Assembly: GCA_963822985.1 (NCBI GenBank)
Contig: CAWGJU010000005.1
Location: forward strand, 247,991 to 311,990
Reading direction: 5' to 3'
Length of the DNA: 64,000 bases
From: Thermohalobaculum sp963822985
GTDB lineage: Bacteria > Pseudomonadota > Alphaproteobacteria > Rhodobacterales > Rhodobacteraceae
Shown here: one piece after another, positions 36,843-45,711 of the stretch
Numbering within the stretch: position 1 is the stretch's first letter
Layout: each line of letters starts with the position of its first letter
Notes under the pieces: model-generated
The model's input: only the letters and a program-made list of their open reading frames with translations
What the model was told of the DNA's origin: nothing
The model's database searches: none
Position numbers and translations under genes: made by a program

Positions 36843-37382
36843 TCACTTCCGGCGCTTGTGCTCGTCGAGGCGAGGCATGATCTCGACGAAGTTGCAGGGC
36901 CGGTGCCGGTAGTCGAGCTGGGGCTTCAGGATCTCGTCCCAGCCGTCGCGGCAGGCGCCGGGCGAGCCCGGAAGCGCGAAGAGGTAGGTGCCGCCAGCGA
37001 CGCCGGCGCAGGCGCGGCTCTGCACCGCCGAGGTGCCGATCTTGGCCATGGAGATGTGGGTGAAGACGGTGCCGAAGGCGTCGATCTCCTTCTCGTAGAC
37101 GTCGCGATGCGCCTCGACGGTGACGTCGCGCCCGGTCAGCCCCGTGCCGCCCGTCGAGATCACGACGTCGACGCCCGGATCGGCGATCCAACCGCGCAGA
37201 CGCTCGGCGATGGCGGCGCGGTCGTCGATCACGACGGCCCGGTCCGCGAGGACGTGGCCGGCCTGCGCAATGCGCTGGGCCAGCGTGTCGCCCGAGCGGT
37301 CATCGGCCAGGCTGCGCGTGTCCGATACCGTCAGCACGGCGATGCGGACGGGGATGAACTCGCGGCTCTCGTCGATGGCCAT
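36843..37382 (-). CDS. moaB: Molybdenum cofactor biosynthesis protein MoaB
   Basis: The 179-residue protein is a MoaB/MogA-type protein of molybdopterin synthesis, acting in adenylylation of molybdopterin. It shows IAVLTVSDTRSLADDRSGDT, DVVISTGGTGLTGRDVTVEA, and GTYLFALPGSPGACRDGWDE. Length is normal. It begins one base after the stop of the upstream phosphoesterase gene, so the two are co-transcribed. Identification is secure; MoaB versus MogA is set by the MoaB-like start and GGTGLTGRD motif. Confidence 0.95.
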   Translation of the reverse strand: MAIDESREFIPVRIAVLTVSDTRSLADDRSGDTLAQRIAQAGHVLADRAVVIDDRAAIAERLRGWIADPGVDVVISTGGTGLTGRDVTVEAHRDVYEKEIDAFGTVFTHISMAKIGTSAVQSRACAGVAGGTYLFALPGSPGACRDGWDEILKPQLDYRHRPCNFVEIMPRLDEHKRRK

Positions 37383-37383
37383 G

Positions 37384-37989
37384 TCAGAGCTCGAACCAGG
37401 TCGGCCTCGGCCCGAGATTGTGCACCGAGCTGGCGCCGATCAAGCCCGAGGCGCCCCAGCTGTCGTGGATGTGGCCGCAGAGGACCAGCCGCGGCTGCAC
37501 CCGCTCGACCGCCGCCCGGACGGCCGTCGAGCCGACGAAGTCGCCCGCCGAGGTGCGGTCGGCGACGCCCTTGGGCGGTGAGTGCACGATAAGGATGTCG
37601 GGCAGGATGTCGGCGCGGCCCATGTGGTCGAGGAGCGCGGCGGCCTCGGCCTCGTCGAGATCGCAGGACCAGGCGCCGAAGGGCGTGCGCGGCACGGCAT
37701 AGCCGAGGCCGAAAAGGGCGAGGCCGGCGCGCTCGGCCGCCTCGCCATGTAGGACGGTCGCGGGTCCGGCGGCGGCGCGCAGCTCGTCGGCGCTCTCGGC
37801 GTTGCCCGGCACCAGCACGGCCTTCGGCAGCACCGGCGCCAGCTCGGCCATGGCGTCGGCGAGGCCGCGGCGTTGGGTGCAGAAGTCGCCGGCGCCGATA
37901 ACCAGATCGGCTTGAGCCGCCGCGTCGCGGATTTCGGCCGCGCAGCGGCGCGAGAGGTGCATGTCCGAGAAGGCGAGGATGCGGGTCAT
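37384..37989 (-). CDS. Calcineurin-like metallophosphoesterase
   Basis: The 201-residue protein has the metallophosphoesterase motifs in order: FSDMHLS (D-x-H), GAGDFC (GD), VPGNAES (GN), IVHSPP (H) and CGHIHDSWG (GHxH). These form a two-metal site that hydrolyses phosphomono- or diesters. It lies between uracil-DNA glycosylase and moaB genes with minimal spacing. The physiological substrate is unknown; small members of this family often act on cyclic nucleotides or phosphodiesters. Confidence 0.9.
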   Translation of the reverse strand: MTRILAFSDMHLSRRCAAEIRDAAAQADLVIGAGDFCTQRRGLADAMAELAPVLPKAVLVPGNAESADELRAAAGPATVLHGEAAERAGLALFGLGYAVPRTPFGAWSCDLDEAEAAALLDHMGRADILPDILIVHSPPKGVADRTSAGDFVGSTAVRAAVERVQPRLVLCGHIHDSWGASGLIGASSVHNLGPRPTWFEL

Positions 37990-38010
37990 GGGCGACTCAT
38001 CTGGCCAGGG

Positions 38011-38991
38011 TCATGTGGGCACCGGCTCGCCGTCGAGCGCGCGGCGGACGGCGAGGAGGTCCAGCCAGGCCAGCCGCTTTTCCTCGGGCGAACGCAGGAG
38101 ATAGGCGGGGTGGAAGCAGGGCATCACCGGCAGGCCGCTCGGCCCGTGCCGCAGCCAGCGGCCGCGCATCCGCCGGATGCCGGTCGAGGTCGCCAGCAGC
38201 GCCTTGGTCGGCGTGTTGCCGACGGCGAGGATGAAGTTCGGCCGGGCGAGCTCGATATGGCGCTCGACAAAGGGCAGGAACTGCAGCGCCTCGGCCTCGG
38301 AGGGCGTGCGGTTGCCGGGCGGTCGCCAGGGCAGGATGTTGGTGATGTAGACGGCATCCTCGGGCGCCGGCGCGGTGCGCGAGAGGTGGATGGCGGCGAG
38401 CATCCGGTCGAGCAGCTGCCCGGCGCGGCCGACGAAGGGGCGGCCGACCCGGTCCTCCTCGGCGCCCGGCGCCTCGCCGATGACCATGAGGCGCGCGCCT
38501 GCCAACCCGTCGCTGAACACCGTGTTGCGGGCCGAGTCGCGCAGCGGCGAGCCGGTCCAGGCGCCGAGCGCGGCGGCGAGCTCGTCGAGCGTGGAGGCTG
38601 CGGCGGCGAGCGCGCGGGCGTCCGCCGCGCGAAGGGAGCCGGGCCGGAGAGGGCCGTCCCGGCGCCCCCCCTCCCCGACCCTCCCCCACGAGGGGGGGGG
38701 CGGTGGCGCCGCGTGCCCGGAGCGGCTGGTTCGGCGCGAACCAGCGTGGCAGCGGCGCCGCGGCTCGGCGGCCGGGACCCTGGGCCGTGGAGGAGCCCCA
38801 CCCTCGCGGCCCAGCGCCCCCTCCCCCCTCGTGGGGGAGGGCCGGGGAGGGGGGGCTGCCGCACGCGCCGCCTCCGCCGTTTCCGCAAAGCGGTCGACCG
38901 GGGCTTCGCCGATGGCCTCGTCGGCGCCGAGCTCGACCTGCCAGGCGAGCGCGGCCATAAGCGCGGCCCGGGTCTCGGCCACCTGGCTCAT
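38011..38991 (-). CDS. Family 4-like uracil-DNA glycosylase with repeat-derived insert
   Basis: The 326-residue protein removes uracil from DNA. Motif A is GEAPGAEEDRVGRPFVG, and motif B is the HPAYLLR loop. Residues of about 43-110 are a Pro/Arg/Gly-rich insert encoded by two inverted dispersed repeats and the DNA between them; without it the protein would be near the normal 250-260 residues. The iron-sulfur cysteines typical of family 4 seem absent: TGSPLRDSA has Ser in place of Cys, and NILPWRPPGNR has Trp. The stop of the upstream amidase gene overlaps this start. Confidence 0.88.
   Translation of the reverse strand: MSQVAETRAALMAALAWQVELGADEAIGEAPVDRFAETAEAARAAAPPPRPSPTRGEGALGREGGAPPRPRVPAAEPRRRCHAGSRRTSRSGHAAPPPPPSWGRVGEGGRRDGPLRPGSLRAADARALAAAASTLDELAAALGAWTGSPLRDSARNTVFSDGLAGARLMVIGEAPGAEEDRVGRPFVGRAGQLLDRMLAAIHLSRTAPAPEDAVYITNILPWRPPGNRTPSEAEALQFLPFVERHIELARPNFILAVGNTPTKALLATSTGIRRMRGRWLRHGPSGLPVMPCFHPAYLLRSPEEKRLAWLDLLAVRRALDGEPVPT
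38663..38862. repeat. Inverted pair of GC-rich dispersed repeats inside the glycosylase gene
   Basis: The core CCCCCCCTCCCCGACCCTCC followed by CCCACGAGGGGGG lies at 38665-38701. A near-identical copy in opposite orientation lies at 38815-38860, with about 110 bp of arginine- and proline-coding sequence between. The same CCCTCCCCC core is at 21086. The pair keeps the glycosylase reading frame open. Confidence 0.8.
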
Positions 38992-40418
38992 CCCGGCGGC
39001 GGGCCGCCGGCGGATCCCGGGCGCGGGTCGATGGGGCCGAGATCGAGCGCCAGCTCGGCCTCGAGCGCCGCGGCATGCGACAGCAGCGGTCCCTCGCCAT
39101 GCAGGGCGCCGATCATCTGCAGCCCGACCGGCAGCCCGTCATCGGTGAAGCCGCAGGGCAGCGAGAGCGCCGGGGCGCCGGTCAGCGTCGCGGGCACGAC
39201 GATGGCCAACCAGTCGATATAGGTCTGGAACTCGACGCCGTCGCAGGAGGTGACGGTGCGGTCCTCGACGTTGAAGGGCGGCACGATCGTCGCCGGCGCC
39301 AGCAGCAAATCATAGGTCTGGAAGAACGCGGCCAGGCTCTCGGTCATGCGGTTGCGGATGGCGTTCGCCCGGACCAGCTCCTGGCCGGTGACGGCGTGGC
39401 CGCGCTCGATGTTCCAGACGACGTCGGGCTTCAGCTGGTCGCGCTGCTCGCGATAGCGGCGCTCGTGGTTCGTGGCGAAGGCGATGCCGCGCAGGGTCTG
39501 GAACGCGTCCATCGCCCCGGAGAAGTCGGGGCAGGCCTCGTCGACCCGGGCGCCGAGCTTCTCGAAGCGGCGCGCCGCGGCCTCGGTGATCCGGCGTATC
39601 TGCGGATCGACGGGCGTGATGCCGAGGTCGGCGCTGTAGGCGACGCGCCGGGGCACGCGCGGCTGTTCGGCATAGGCTCGGAAGGTCATGTCCGGGTCCG
39701 GCTGGGCCAGCGGCTCGCGCGGGTCGGCGCCGGCCATCGCGTCGAGAAAGAACCCTGTGTCGCCGACATTGCGCGCCATGGGCCCAAGCTGGCCCAGCAC
39801 CTCGAAGGTGTTGGCGGACGGCCCGCGCGGCACGCGGCTGGGCGACGGGCGCAGGCCGACGCAGCCGCAGAAGCTGGCCGGGTTGCGCAGGCTGCCGCCG
39901 GTGTCGGAGCCTTGCGCCAGCCAGGCCGTGCCGCAGACCAGCGCCGCCGCCGAGCCACCGGACGAGCCCGCGACCGAGCGGCTGAGGTTCCACGGGTTGT
40001 GCGTGCGCCCGAAGACCGGGTTGAAGGTGCTGGCGCCGGCACCGAATTCGGGCGTGTTCGACTTGGCGTAGACGACGCCGCCCCGCTCCTCGATCCGCTC
40101 GACGGCATGGTCCGAGCGGTCGGGCACATGGTCGGCATAGATCGGCGAGCCCCAGGTCGTGCGCACGCCGGCGACCGCCTCGAGATCCTTGATGGCGACG
40201 GGCAGCCCGCCGAGCACGCCGCGCTCGCCGGCCGGCCTGGCAGCGATCTCGGCGGCGTGCCGCCGGGCCCGGTCGAAGCACAGCGTCGGCAGCGCGTTCA
40301 CCTGGCCGTCGACCTTGGCGATGCGGGCCTCGAGCGCGTCCAGCACCTCGAGGTGACCGACCTCGCCCGAGTCGAGCCAACCCGCGACCTGCCGCGCGGT
40401 GGCGTGGATGAGTGACAT
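38988..40418 (-). CDS. Amidase (amidase signature family)
   Basis: The 476-residue protein belongs to the amidase signature family, which hydrolyses C-N amide bonds with a Ser-cisSer-Lys triad. Visible: LPVAIKDLE (catalytic Lys), AGSSGGSAAALVCG (signature with cis-Ser), and QGSDTGGSLRNPASFCG (nucleophilic Ser). Length is normal. It resembles indoleacetamide/aryl-acylamidase-like members, but the substrate is not determinable. The start MSLIHATARQ at 40418 is supported by family length; the frame is open further upstream. Its stop overlaps the next gene's ATG by the ATGA pattern. Confidence 0.92.
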   Translation of the reverse strand: MSLIHATARQVAGWLDSGEVGHLEVLDALEARIAKVDGQVNALPTLCFDRARRHAAEIAARPAGERGVLGGLPVAIKDLEAVAGVRTTWGSPIYADHVPDRSDHAVERIEERGGVVYAKSNTPEFGAGASTFNPVFGRTHNPWNLSRSVAGSSGGSAAALVCGTAWLAQGSDTGGSLRNPASFCGCVGLRPSPSRVPRGPSANTFEVLGQLGPMARNVGDTGFFLDAMAGADPREPLAQPDPDMTFRAYAEQPRVPRRVAYSADLGITPVDPQIRRITEAAARRFEKLGARVDEACPDFSGAMDAFQTLRGIAFATNHERRYREQRDQLKPDVVWNIERGHAVTGQELVRANAIRNRMTESLAAFFQTYDLLLAPATIVPPFNVEDRTVTSCDGVEFQTYIDWLAIVVPATLTGAPALSLPCGFTDDGLPVGLQMIGALHGEGPLLSHAAALEAELALDLGPIDPRPGSAGGPPPG

Positions 40419-40580
40419 CGGCCCTCCCCGAACTCTGCCCTGGAGGCAGGCATAGCCCCGGCAGGAACCGGCTGACAACCGCGATGCCGGCCGACGACCG
40501 ACGTTCAAAGCCGATTGGCAGACCCGGCGCGCTGTGCGTAACCTGCGCGCCGGGCCCGGGGCGGGGCATGGAGGACGAAG

Positions 40581-40982
40581 ATGGCCAATGTGACGCGGAG
40601 CGCCGACTTCGGCGTCCCGGTCGAGCAGATCTGGGCGGTGATCGGCGACTTTCACCGGCTCGCCGAATGGCACCCCGGCGTGGAGAAGCAGACGGCCGAG
40701 GGCGATTCGCGCCACCTGCATCTCGCGGGCGGCGGGATGCTGGTCGAACGCCTGCTGGGCGAAGAGACGGGCGGCGCGACCCGCTCCTACGCCTACGAGA
40801 TCGTCTCGGGGCCGCTGCCGGTGCAGGGCTATCGCTCGGTGCTGTCGGTCGCCCCGGCCGGATCGGGCTCGGTCGTCGTCTGGACCTCGACCTTCGAGCC
40901 GACGGCGGACGCGGCCTTCAGGCTGATCGCCGGGATCTATGAGAGCGGTCTCAAGGCGCTGGCGCAGAGCCTGCCGGGCTGA
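40581..40982 (+). CDS. SRPBCC (START-like) superfamily protein
   Basis: The 133-residue protein is a polyketide-cyclase/SRPBCC-type small ligand-binding fold: VTRSADFGVPVEQIWAVIGD, FHRLAEWHPGVEK, an antiparallel strand region (SVVVWTSTFEPT), and a C-terminal helix (IYESGLKALAQSL). Members bind hydrophobic ligands or act as cyclases; this one has no recognisable specificity. It is transcribed divergently from the amidase gene with 162 bp between. Annotated by fold only. Confidence 0.8.
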   Translation: MANVTRSADFGVPVEQIWAVIGDFHRLAEWHPGVEKQTAEGDSRHLHLAGGGMLVERLLGEETGGATRSYAYEIVSGPLPVQGYRSVLSVAPAGSGSVVVWTSTFEPTADAAFRLIAGIYESGLKALAQSLPG

Positions 40983-41099
40983 CCAGTCTTCGCGGCCCGG
41001 CCTGGGGACCGCGCCCTTGCGGCGCGCCCGCCCATGATTGGACGAGATCGGGCGTCAGGCGGCGCGCCGACCGGCCCTGGGCTTCGGCTGCTCACGGCC

Positions 41100-41249
41100 G
41101 CGCACAGGCGGGTCGGCGCGCAGTACCGCTTCGTCTGCCCGTCGGGCGCCGAGACGCGGCCGAAGATCTGCGCCTTCCTCGCCTGGATGCGCGAGGAGAT
41201 CAGATCGCTTGAACGCTTTCGCGCGGGAATGACGATCCTCGATCCGTAA
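41100..41249 (+). pseudogene. Remnant of a LysR-family regulator C-terminus
   Basis: A short frame reads QYRFVCPSGAETRPKICAFL and ends AWMREEI, matching the final strand and helix (RPKxxAFxxWxxxE) of LysR-type effector domains. Nothing of the DNA-binding domain is present upstream within 100 bases. The gap 40983-41309 holds no other gene. Confidence 0.5.
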
Positions 41250-41309
41250 GCGGGCTGCAGATCGTCGCCCGGCGCATTAAGTCCGGATAGCTTGGTTCGG
41301 GTGTGAGGC

Positions 41310-42362
41310 ATGCGGCGGGTTGTCGGAGTCGGTGTCGGACTGGCCGCCCCGGCCGTGCTGGGCGCGGTGCTGCTCGGCTATGGCGGCCCGATCTGGTTCG
41401 ATCTCGACCTGCTCGCGCACTTCCGGCTGCACCTGCTGCTGCTGGCACTGGCCCTCGCCGCCGTGGCGGTTCTGGTGCGGAACCGCGGCGCGCTGTGGCG
41501 ATCGGTGGCCGCGGCGGTGCTGGCCATGGCCGGCCTCGTGCCGCTCTGGCAGTCGCCGCCGCCGCCGGGGGCGGGCACGCCGATCACCGTGATGACGGCC
41601 AACCTCTTCTTCTGGAATCCGGTGCCCCGGCAGATGCGCCAGGCGCTGCTGGATGCCGATCCCGACATTTTGGTCACCGCCGAGACGACCCGGGCCGAGC
41701 GAGATTCGGGCGGGCTCGACGAGCACTATCCTTACCATGTGATCTACCAGACCGGGGGCGCCGACCTGCGGACGGCGCTGTGGTCCCGGTTCCCGATCAC
41801 GGACGGCGCGATGATCATGCCGGAGAACGGCGCGCCGGCCGGGGCGCTGGCGCGGATCGAGATCGCGCCGGGCCAGGAGATCACGGTTCTGGGACTGCAC
41901 CTCGGGCATGTCGCCTTAGGCGATCAAGGCACGCAGATCGAGACCCTGGGCGGGATTGCCCGGGATCTGCGGCGGCCGCTGGTCGTGATGGGCGACTTCA
42001 ACGCCACGGCCTGGTCCTATGCCGTCCGTCGCGTCGAGCGGCTGACCGGCACGCAGCGCATCGCCGGCGTCGACCGGACCTGGCATGGCGGCTATGACAC
42101 GCCGCTCGGCCGGATCCCCGAGCCGCTGGGCCTGCCGATCGACCATATCCTGGTCTCGCCGGGGCTCGGCGTGCGCTCGATCAGCACCGTCGCGATCCCC
42201 GGCTCGGACCATCTGGCCGTGCGTGCCGTGCTGACCGTGCCCCCTCCCGCAGAGCCGTCCGCAGAGCCTTCCGCGCGGGCCGCGCCTGCCTTATCTGTCA
42301 CGCGAGACGGCACTGGAGGGATGGATGCGCCTCGGGATACTGCAGACGGGCAAGGTGAATGA
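41310..42362 (+). CDS. Membrane-anchored endonuclease/exonuclease/phosphatase family protein
   Basis: The 350-residue protein starts with two or three membrane segments (residues 5-25, 38-56, 63-81) followed by an EEP domain: ITVMTANLFFWNP, DILVTAETTRAER, VMGDFNATAW, and LPIDHILVSPG with a late GSDHLAV. These are the Mg-dependent DNase I-like fold motifs. Similar membrane EEP proteins are common in proteobacteria and of unknown substrate. The last 38 bases overlap the next gene, which is in another frame. Confidence 0.88.
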   Translation: MRRVVGVGVGLAAPAVLGAVLLGYGGPIWFDLDLLAHFRLHLLLLALALAAVAVLVRNRGALWRSVAAAVLAMAGLVPLWQSPPPPGAGTPITVMTANLFFWNPVPRQMRQALLDADPDILVTAETTRAERDSGGLDEHYPYHVIYQTGGADLRTALWSRFPITDGAMIMPENGAPAGALARIEIAPGQEITVLGLHLGHVALGDQGTQIETLGGIARDLRRPLVVMGDFNATAWSYAVRRVERLTGTQRIAGVDRTWHGGYDTPLGRIPEPLGLPIDHILVSPGLGVRSISTVAIPGSDHLAVRAVLTVPPPAEPSAEPSARAAPALSVTRDGTGGMDAPRDTADGQGE

Positions 42363-43077
42363 GGCGCTGGTCGAGCGGTTCGGCGAATACCCGGACATGT
42401 TCGCCCGGCTCTATCGCGCCGCCGATCCCGACATCGCGGCGCGCGGCTATGCCGTGGTCGACGGCGAGCTGCCGGAGGCGCCGGTCGAGGCCGATGCCTG
42501 GCTGATCACCGGCTCGCGGCACGGCGTCTATGACGGGCTGCCCTGGATCGAGCCCCTGAAGACATTTTTGCGCGACGCCCGCGCCCAGCGCGTGCCGATC
42601 ATCGGCGTCTGCTTCGGCCACCAGATCATGGCCGAGGCCTTTGGCGGCCGCGCCGAGAAGTCGGCCAAGGGGTGGGGCGTGGGCGTCCAGGACTATGCGC
42701 TGGCCGGAGCTGGTGACGGGGCGCCGGGCTGGATGGCGGGCGCGGCGCCGCGCATGGCGGTGCACGTGCTGCACCAGGATCAGGTCACCTCGCTGCCGCC
42801 GGGCGCCACCTGCCTCGCCAGCTCGCCCTTCTGCGAATACGCCATGCTCGCCTATGGCGATCCGGCGGCGCCGGAGGCCATCTCGATCCAGTCGCACCCC
42901 GAGTTCGACGAGGCCTTCATGCGCGCGCTGATCGAGCGCATCGGCGGCGATCGCATCCCGCGCGAGACGGCCGACGCCGCGCTGGCGAGCCTCGGCCGAC
43001 CGGTGGCCGGCCCCGACTTCGCCCGCTGGAGCCTCGCCTGGCTGAGGACGCTGCGCGAGAGACGCGCCGCGGCCTGA
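42325..43077 (+). CDS. Class I glutamine amidotransferase-like protein
   Basis: The 250-residue protein has the GATase1 triad in order: GVCFGHQ (nucleophile Cys), then SHPEFDE (His and Glu). The start MRLGILQTGKVNEALVERFG and WLITGSRHGVYDG are typical of stand-alone gamma-glutamyl or GMP-synthase-like amidotransferases. It overlaps the EEP gene by 38 bases, so they are co-transcribed. The amine acceptor is not known. Confidence 0.9.
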   Translation: MRLGILQTGKVNEALVERFGEYPDMFARLYRAADPDIAARGYAVVDGELPEAPVEADAWLITGSRHGVYDGLPWIEPLKTFLRDARAQRVPIIGVCFGHQIMAEAFGGRAEKSAKGWGVGVQDYALAGAGDGAPGWMAGAAPRMAVHVLHQDQVTSLPPGATCLASSPFCEYAMLAYGDPAAPEAISIQSHPEFDEAFMRALIERIGGDRIPRETADAALASLGRPVAGPDFARWSLAWLRTLRERRAAA

Positions 43078-43109
43078 TCGCCAGCGCCCCTTCGTCCAAG
43101 GTCTCGCCC

Positions 43110-43173
43110 GCCCGGCTTGACCTGGCGATCTCCAGGAATTCGGGGGATGCCCCGGACAAGCCGTGGCATGAAG
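43110..43173. repeat. CCGG-type palindromes between convergent genes
   Basis: CCCGGCTTGACC and GATGCCCCGGACAAGCCGTG followed by GCATGAAGG are copies of the dispersed repeat. They occupy most of the 118 bp between two convergent genes and may serve as a bidirectional terminator. Confidence 0.5.
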
Positions 43174-43195
43174 GACGCTTGTTCCTGAGCTGATC

Positions 43196-43900
43196 TCAGA
43201 AGCTCGGCTCGAGCCGGCTGTTGACCAGGATCTCGGCGACCGAGGCGTTGTCGGGCAGCGACAGCGCATAGGCCACGGTCTCGGCGATCGCCTCGGGCTC
43301 GATCTTGAATTCGCCGGCGGCCACCTCGATGTCGGCCACCATGCGGGTGTCGACCATGCCGGGGCAGATGGCCGACGCGCGCACGCCATGCGGCCAGCCC
43401 TCGCGCCGGATCGCGTGGGTCAACGCCAGCGAGGCGAACTTGGACGCCGAATAGCCCAGCATTGCCGCCCCGAGCAGCCGCTTGCCGGCCAGCGACACGA
43501 CATTGACGACGCGTCCGTGCCCGGCCTTGCGCAGCCCCGGCATCGCGGCGCGCGCGAGGCGCAGCGGGCCCTTGAAGTTCACTTCCCACATGCGGTCGTA
43601 GGCGGTCTCGTTCTCCTCCATCAGCCCGATCTCGAGGGCGAGGCCGGCGTTCATCACAAGGCCGTCGAGCCGGCCGAACCGCTCGAGCGTCTGCTCGACC
43701 CAGGCGCGCGAGGTGGCGGCGTCCTCGGCGTGCCACTCGGCCGTCAGCGAATCGGGAAAGCGGCCGGCGTCGATCGTGGCCGGATCGCGCGCGCCGAGGC
43801 TGAGCCGATAGCCGCGGGCGCCCAGCAGGGTGGCCGTGGCCAGTCCGATGCCGCGATTTGCGCCCGAGATCAGGATGACGCGTCCGTCCGGTGCCAGCAT
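43196..43900 (-). CDS. SDR-family NAD(P)-dependent oxidoreductase
   Basis: The 234-residue protein is a short-chain dehydrogenase: cofactor motif GANRGIG, NAG in LVMNAGLALE, catalytic Ser in VNVVSLAGK, and YSASK. Substrate unknown. It lies upstream of a convergent amidotransferase gene and 12 bases downstream of the hydrolase gene on the same strand, so the two are likely co-transcribed. Confidence 0.9.
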   Translation of the reverse strand: MLAPDGRVILISGANRGIGLATATLLGARGYRLSLGARDPATIDAGRFPDSLTAEWHAEDAATSRAWVEQTLERFGRLDGLVMNAGLALEIGLMEENETAYDRMWEVNFKGPLRLARAAMPGLRKAGHGRVVNVVSLAGKRLLGAAMLGYSASKFASLALTHAIRREGWPHGVRASAICPGMVDTRMVADIEVAAGEFKIEPEAIAETVAYALSLPDNASVAEILVNSRLEPSF

Positions 43901-43912
43901 TGTTTGGGTCTC

Positions 43913-45022
43913 CTATCCCGCTTCGAGGAGGTCCGCCCGGGCGCGCAGCATGGGCGAGGAAGTCCCGCCCGCGCAGGACGGCGGCGCGCGCGACAGCGTC
44001 CAGTCGGCCACATCACGCCAGACATTCGGCGCCTGCAGGTCTCGGAACAGCAGATGCCAGCCTTCGGGATAGAGGATGGTCTGCTTGGGTCCGCGCAGCG
44101 CGGTGAAAACCTCGCCTACGCGGTCGTTGGGGACGATCTGGTCCTTGGAGCCCAGCAACATGAGCGCCGGCAGGTCGACGCGCCCGGCCGCGGCCTCGGC
44201 GCGGTCGGTGACGCGGACCAGGCCGAGGAGCTCGCGGGCCGAGGGTGTGCCGATATAGAGCGGGTCGTCGCGCATCTGGCGCAGCGCCTCGATGTTGTCG
44301 CTGGCCACTATGCGCACGACGCCCCGTCCCGTGAACCGGTGCTCGGGTGCCACCATCGCGGCCGTCCACGCGGCCATCCGGTGCATCGGGTTAAGGTATT
44401 TGCCGCCCCAGATCGCCGGCGCGGCCAAGACGATGCCATCCGCCTGCAGGCCCTCGGCCGCCGCGGCCAGCACGACCCCGCCGCCCATGGAATGACCGAC
44501 GACGATCAGGGGCACGCACGGATGCATGGCGCGCAGCTGGGCCGACAGGGCGACAGCGTCGTCGATCAGCCCGTCGGCGCCCGGCCACTGCCCGCGCGAG
44601 CGGTTCCGGCCGAAGCCGCGCTGATCGACGGCATAGGTCGCGATGCCGCGCTTGGCCCAGATTGCGGCGGCGTCCGCGAAGGTGCTCCGGCCATGGTCGC
44701 CATAGCCGTGGAAGGCGAGGATCACGGCGCTCGGCTCGCGCGGGCCCCACTCGGCCACCGGCACGGGGCTGCCATCGGCGGCCCGGAGCATGATCGCCTG
44801 GCGTTCGGCCTTCGCGGCGATTCGGACAGCCGGATCGCCCGGCAGCGGGCCGCCGACCGCCGCGCAGGCGCCAAGCAGCAGCGCACAGCCGAGCGCGAGG
44901 CAGCCGACCGGGCGGCCTCGGCGAAGCCGGTCGCGCCAGGGCGAAGAACGCTCGTCGCGCTTGCGGGCTAGCAGTCCAGACACTGCGTGAAGCTGTCCCC
45001 CGAACGTGGCCCGCCGCGACAT
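43913..45022 (-). CDS. Alpha/beta hydrolase, monoglyceride lipase/lysophospholipase-like, probable lipoprotein
   Basis: The 369-residue protein has the hydrolase nucleophile elbow GHSMGGG, an oxyanion motif FHGYGDHG and a late GWHLLFRD His. Asp is in LLGSKDQIVP. These match the hydrolase_4 monoacylglycerol lipase group. The segment CLALGCALLLGACAAVGG near residues 40-57 is a lipoprotein signal, but about 35 residues precede it, so the true start is probably downstream of 45022. It would sit on a membrane facing the periplasm. Confidence 0.85.
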   Translation of the reverse strand: MSRRATFGGQLHAVSGLLARKRDERSSPWRDRLRRGRPVGCLALGCALLLGACAAVGGPLPGDPAVRIAAKAERQAIMLRAADGSPVPVAEWGPREPSAVILAFHGYGDHGRSTFADAAAIWAKRGIATYAVDQRGFGRNRSRGQWPGADGLIDDAVALSAQLRAMHPCVPLIVVGHSMGGGVVLAAAAEGLQADGIVLAAPAIWGGKYLNPMHRMAAWTAAMVAPEHRFTGRGVVRIVASDNIEALRQMRDDPLYIGTPSARELLGLVRVTDRAEAAAGRVDLPALMLLGSKDQIVPNDRVGEVFTALRGPKQTILYPEGWHLLFRDLQAPNVWRDVADWTLSRAPPSCAGGTSSPMLRARADLLEAG

Positions 45023-45233
45023 TGCCGGCCGCAGCCGCCACTTGAATGATACGGCAACTGCCGCGAGCGGCGCTTACCGCGGCGGCAGCGGCACGGGTTA
45101 TGGCAGCGGGGATGGGAAAACGCCACTGCTTCGGTCCGATCGCCTCGCATGCGTCGGACGCGGGTGGCGCCCCCGGTGCCGGCATGGATGATTGCCCGGT
45201 GGCAGCGTGCCGCCAATTTCGGGGTGGGAAGCG

Positions 45234-45704
45234 ATGAGCAAATCCGTGCGACGCGTCGAGCGGGCCGCTGCCGATCTGGGCCTCGGGATCGAGGTCCGGC
45301 GGCTCGGCAACAGCCGCACCGCCGAAGACGCGGCGCTCGCCTGCGGGTGCGAGGTGGCGCAGATCGTCAAATCGCTGATCTTCCGTGGGCGCGAGAGCGG
45401 GGCGTTGGTTCTTCTGCTCGTTTCCGGCGCGAACCGGGTCGGTATGGGCCGCGCGGCCGAGGCGGCCGGCGAGGCGCTCGAGCGGGCCGATGCGGACGAG
45501 GTCCGGGCGCGCACCGGCTTTGCCATCGGCGGCGTGGCGCCCATCGGCCATCTCGAACGCCCGCGGATCTGGGTCGACCAGGACCTCATGCGATTCGCGA
45601 CCGTCTGGGCGGCGGCCGGTGCGCCCGACGCGGTCTTTGCAATCGCACCGGGAGAACTGGTCCGCGCCACGGGCGCGATCCCCGCAACGCTCGCGGACGG
45701 CTAG
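45234..45704 (+). CDS. YbaK/EbsC-type aminoacyl-tRNA deacylase
   Basis: The 156-residue protein is a YbaK/prolyl-tRNA editing domain: VAQIVKSLIFRG (catalytic Lys), LVLLLVSGANRV, FAIGGVAPIGH and VWAAAGAPDAVFAIAPGELV. These enzymes deacylate mischarged tRNAs in trans. The ATG at 45234 follows GGGTGGGAAGCG. It is divergent from the hydrolase gene, with 211 bp between that hold nothing I recognise. Confidence 0.9.
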   Translation: MSKSVRRVERAAADLGLGIEVRRLGNSRTAEDAALACGCEVAQIVKSLIFRGRESGALVLLLVSGANRVGMGRAAEAAGEALERADADEVRARTGFAIGGVAPIGHLERPRIWVDQDLMRFATVWAAAGAPDAVFAIAPGELVRATGAIPATLADG

Positions 45705-45711
45705 AAATCTT

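Noticed and set aside
38663..38862. A frameshift or assembly artefact in the glycosylase
   Set aside because: The reading frame is intact across the insert, and the same repeat core occurs elsewhere in the window.
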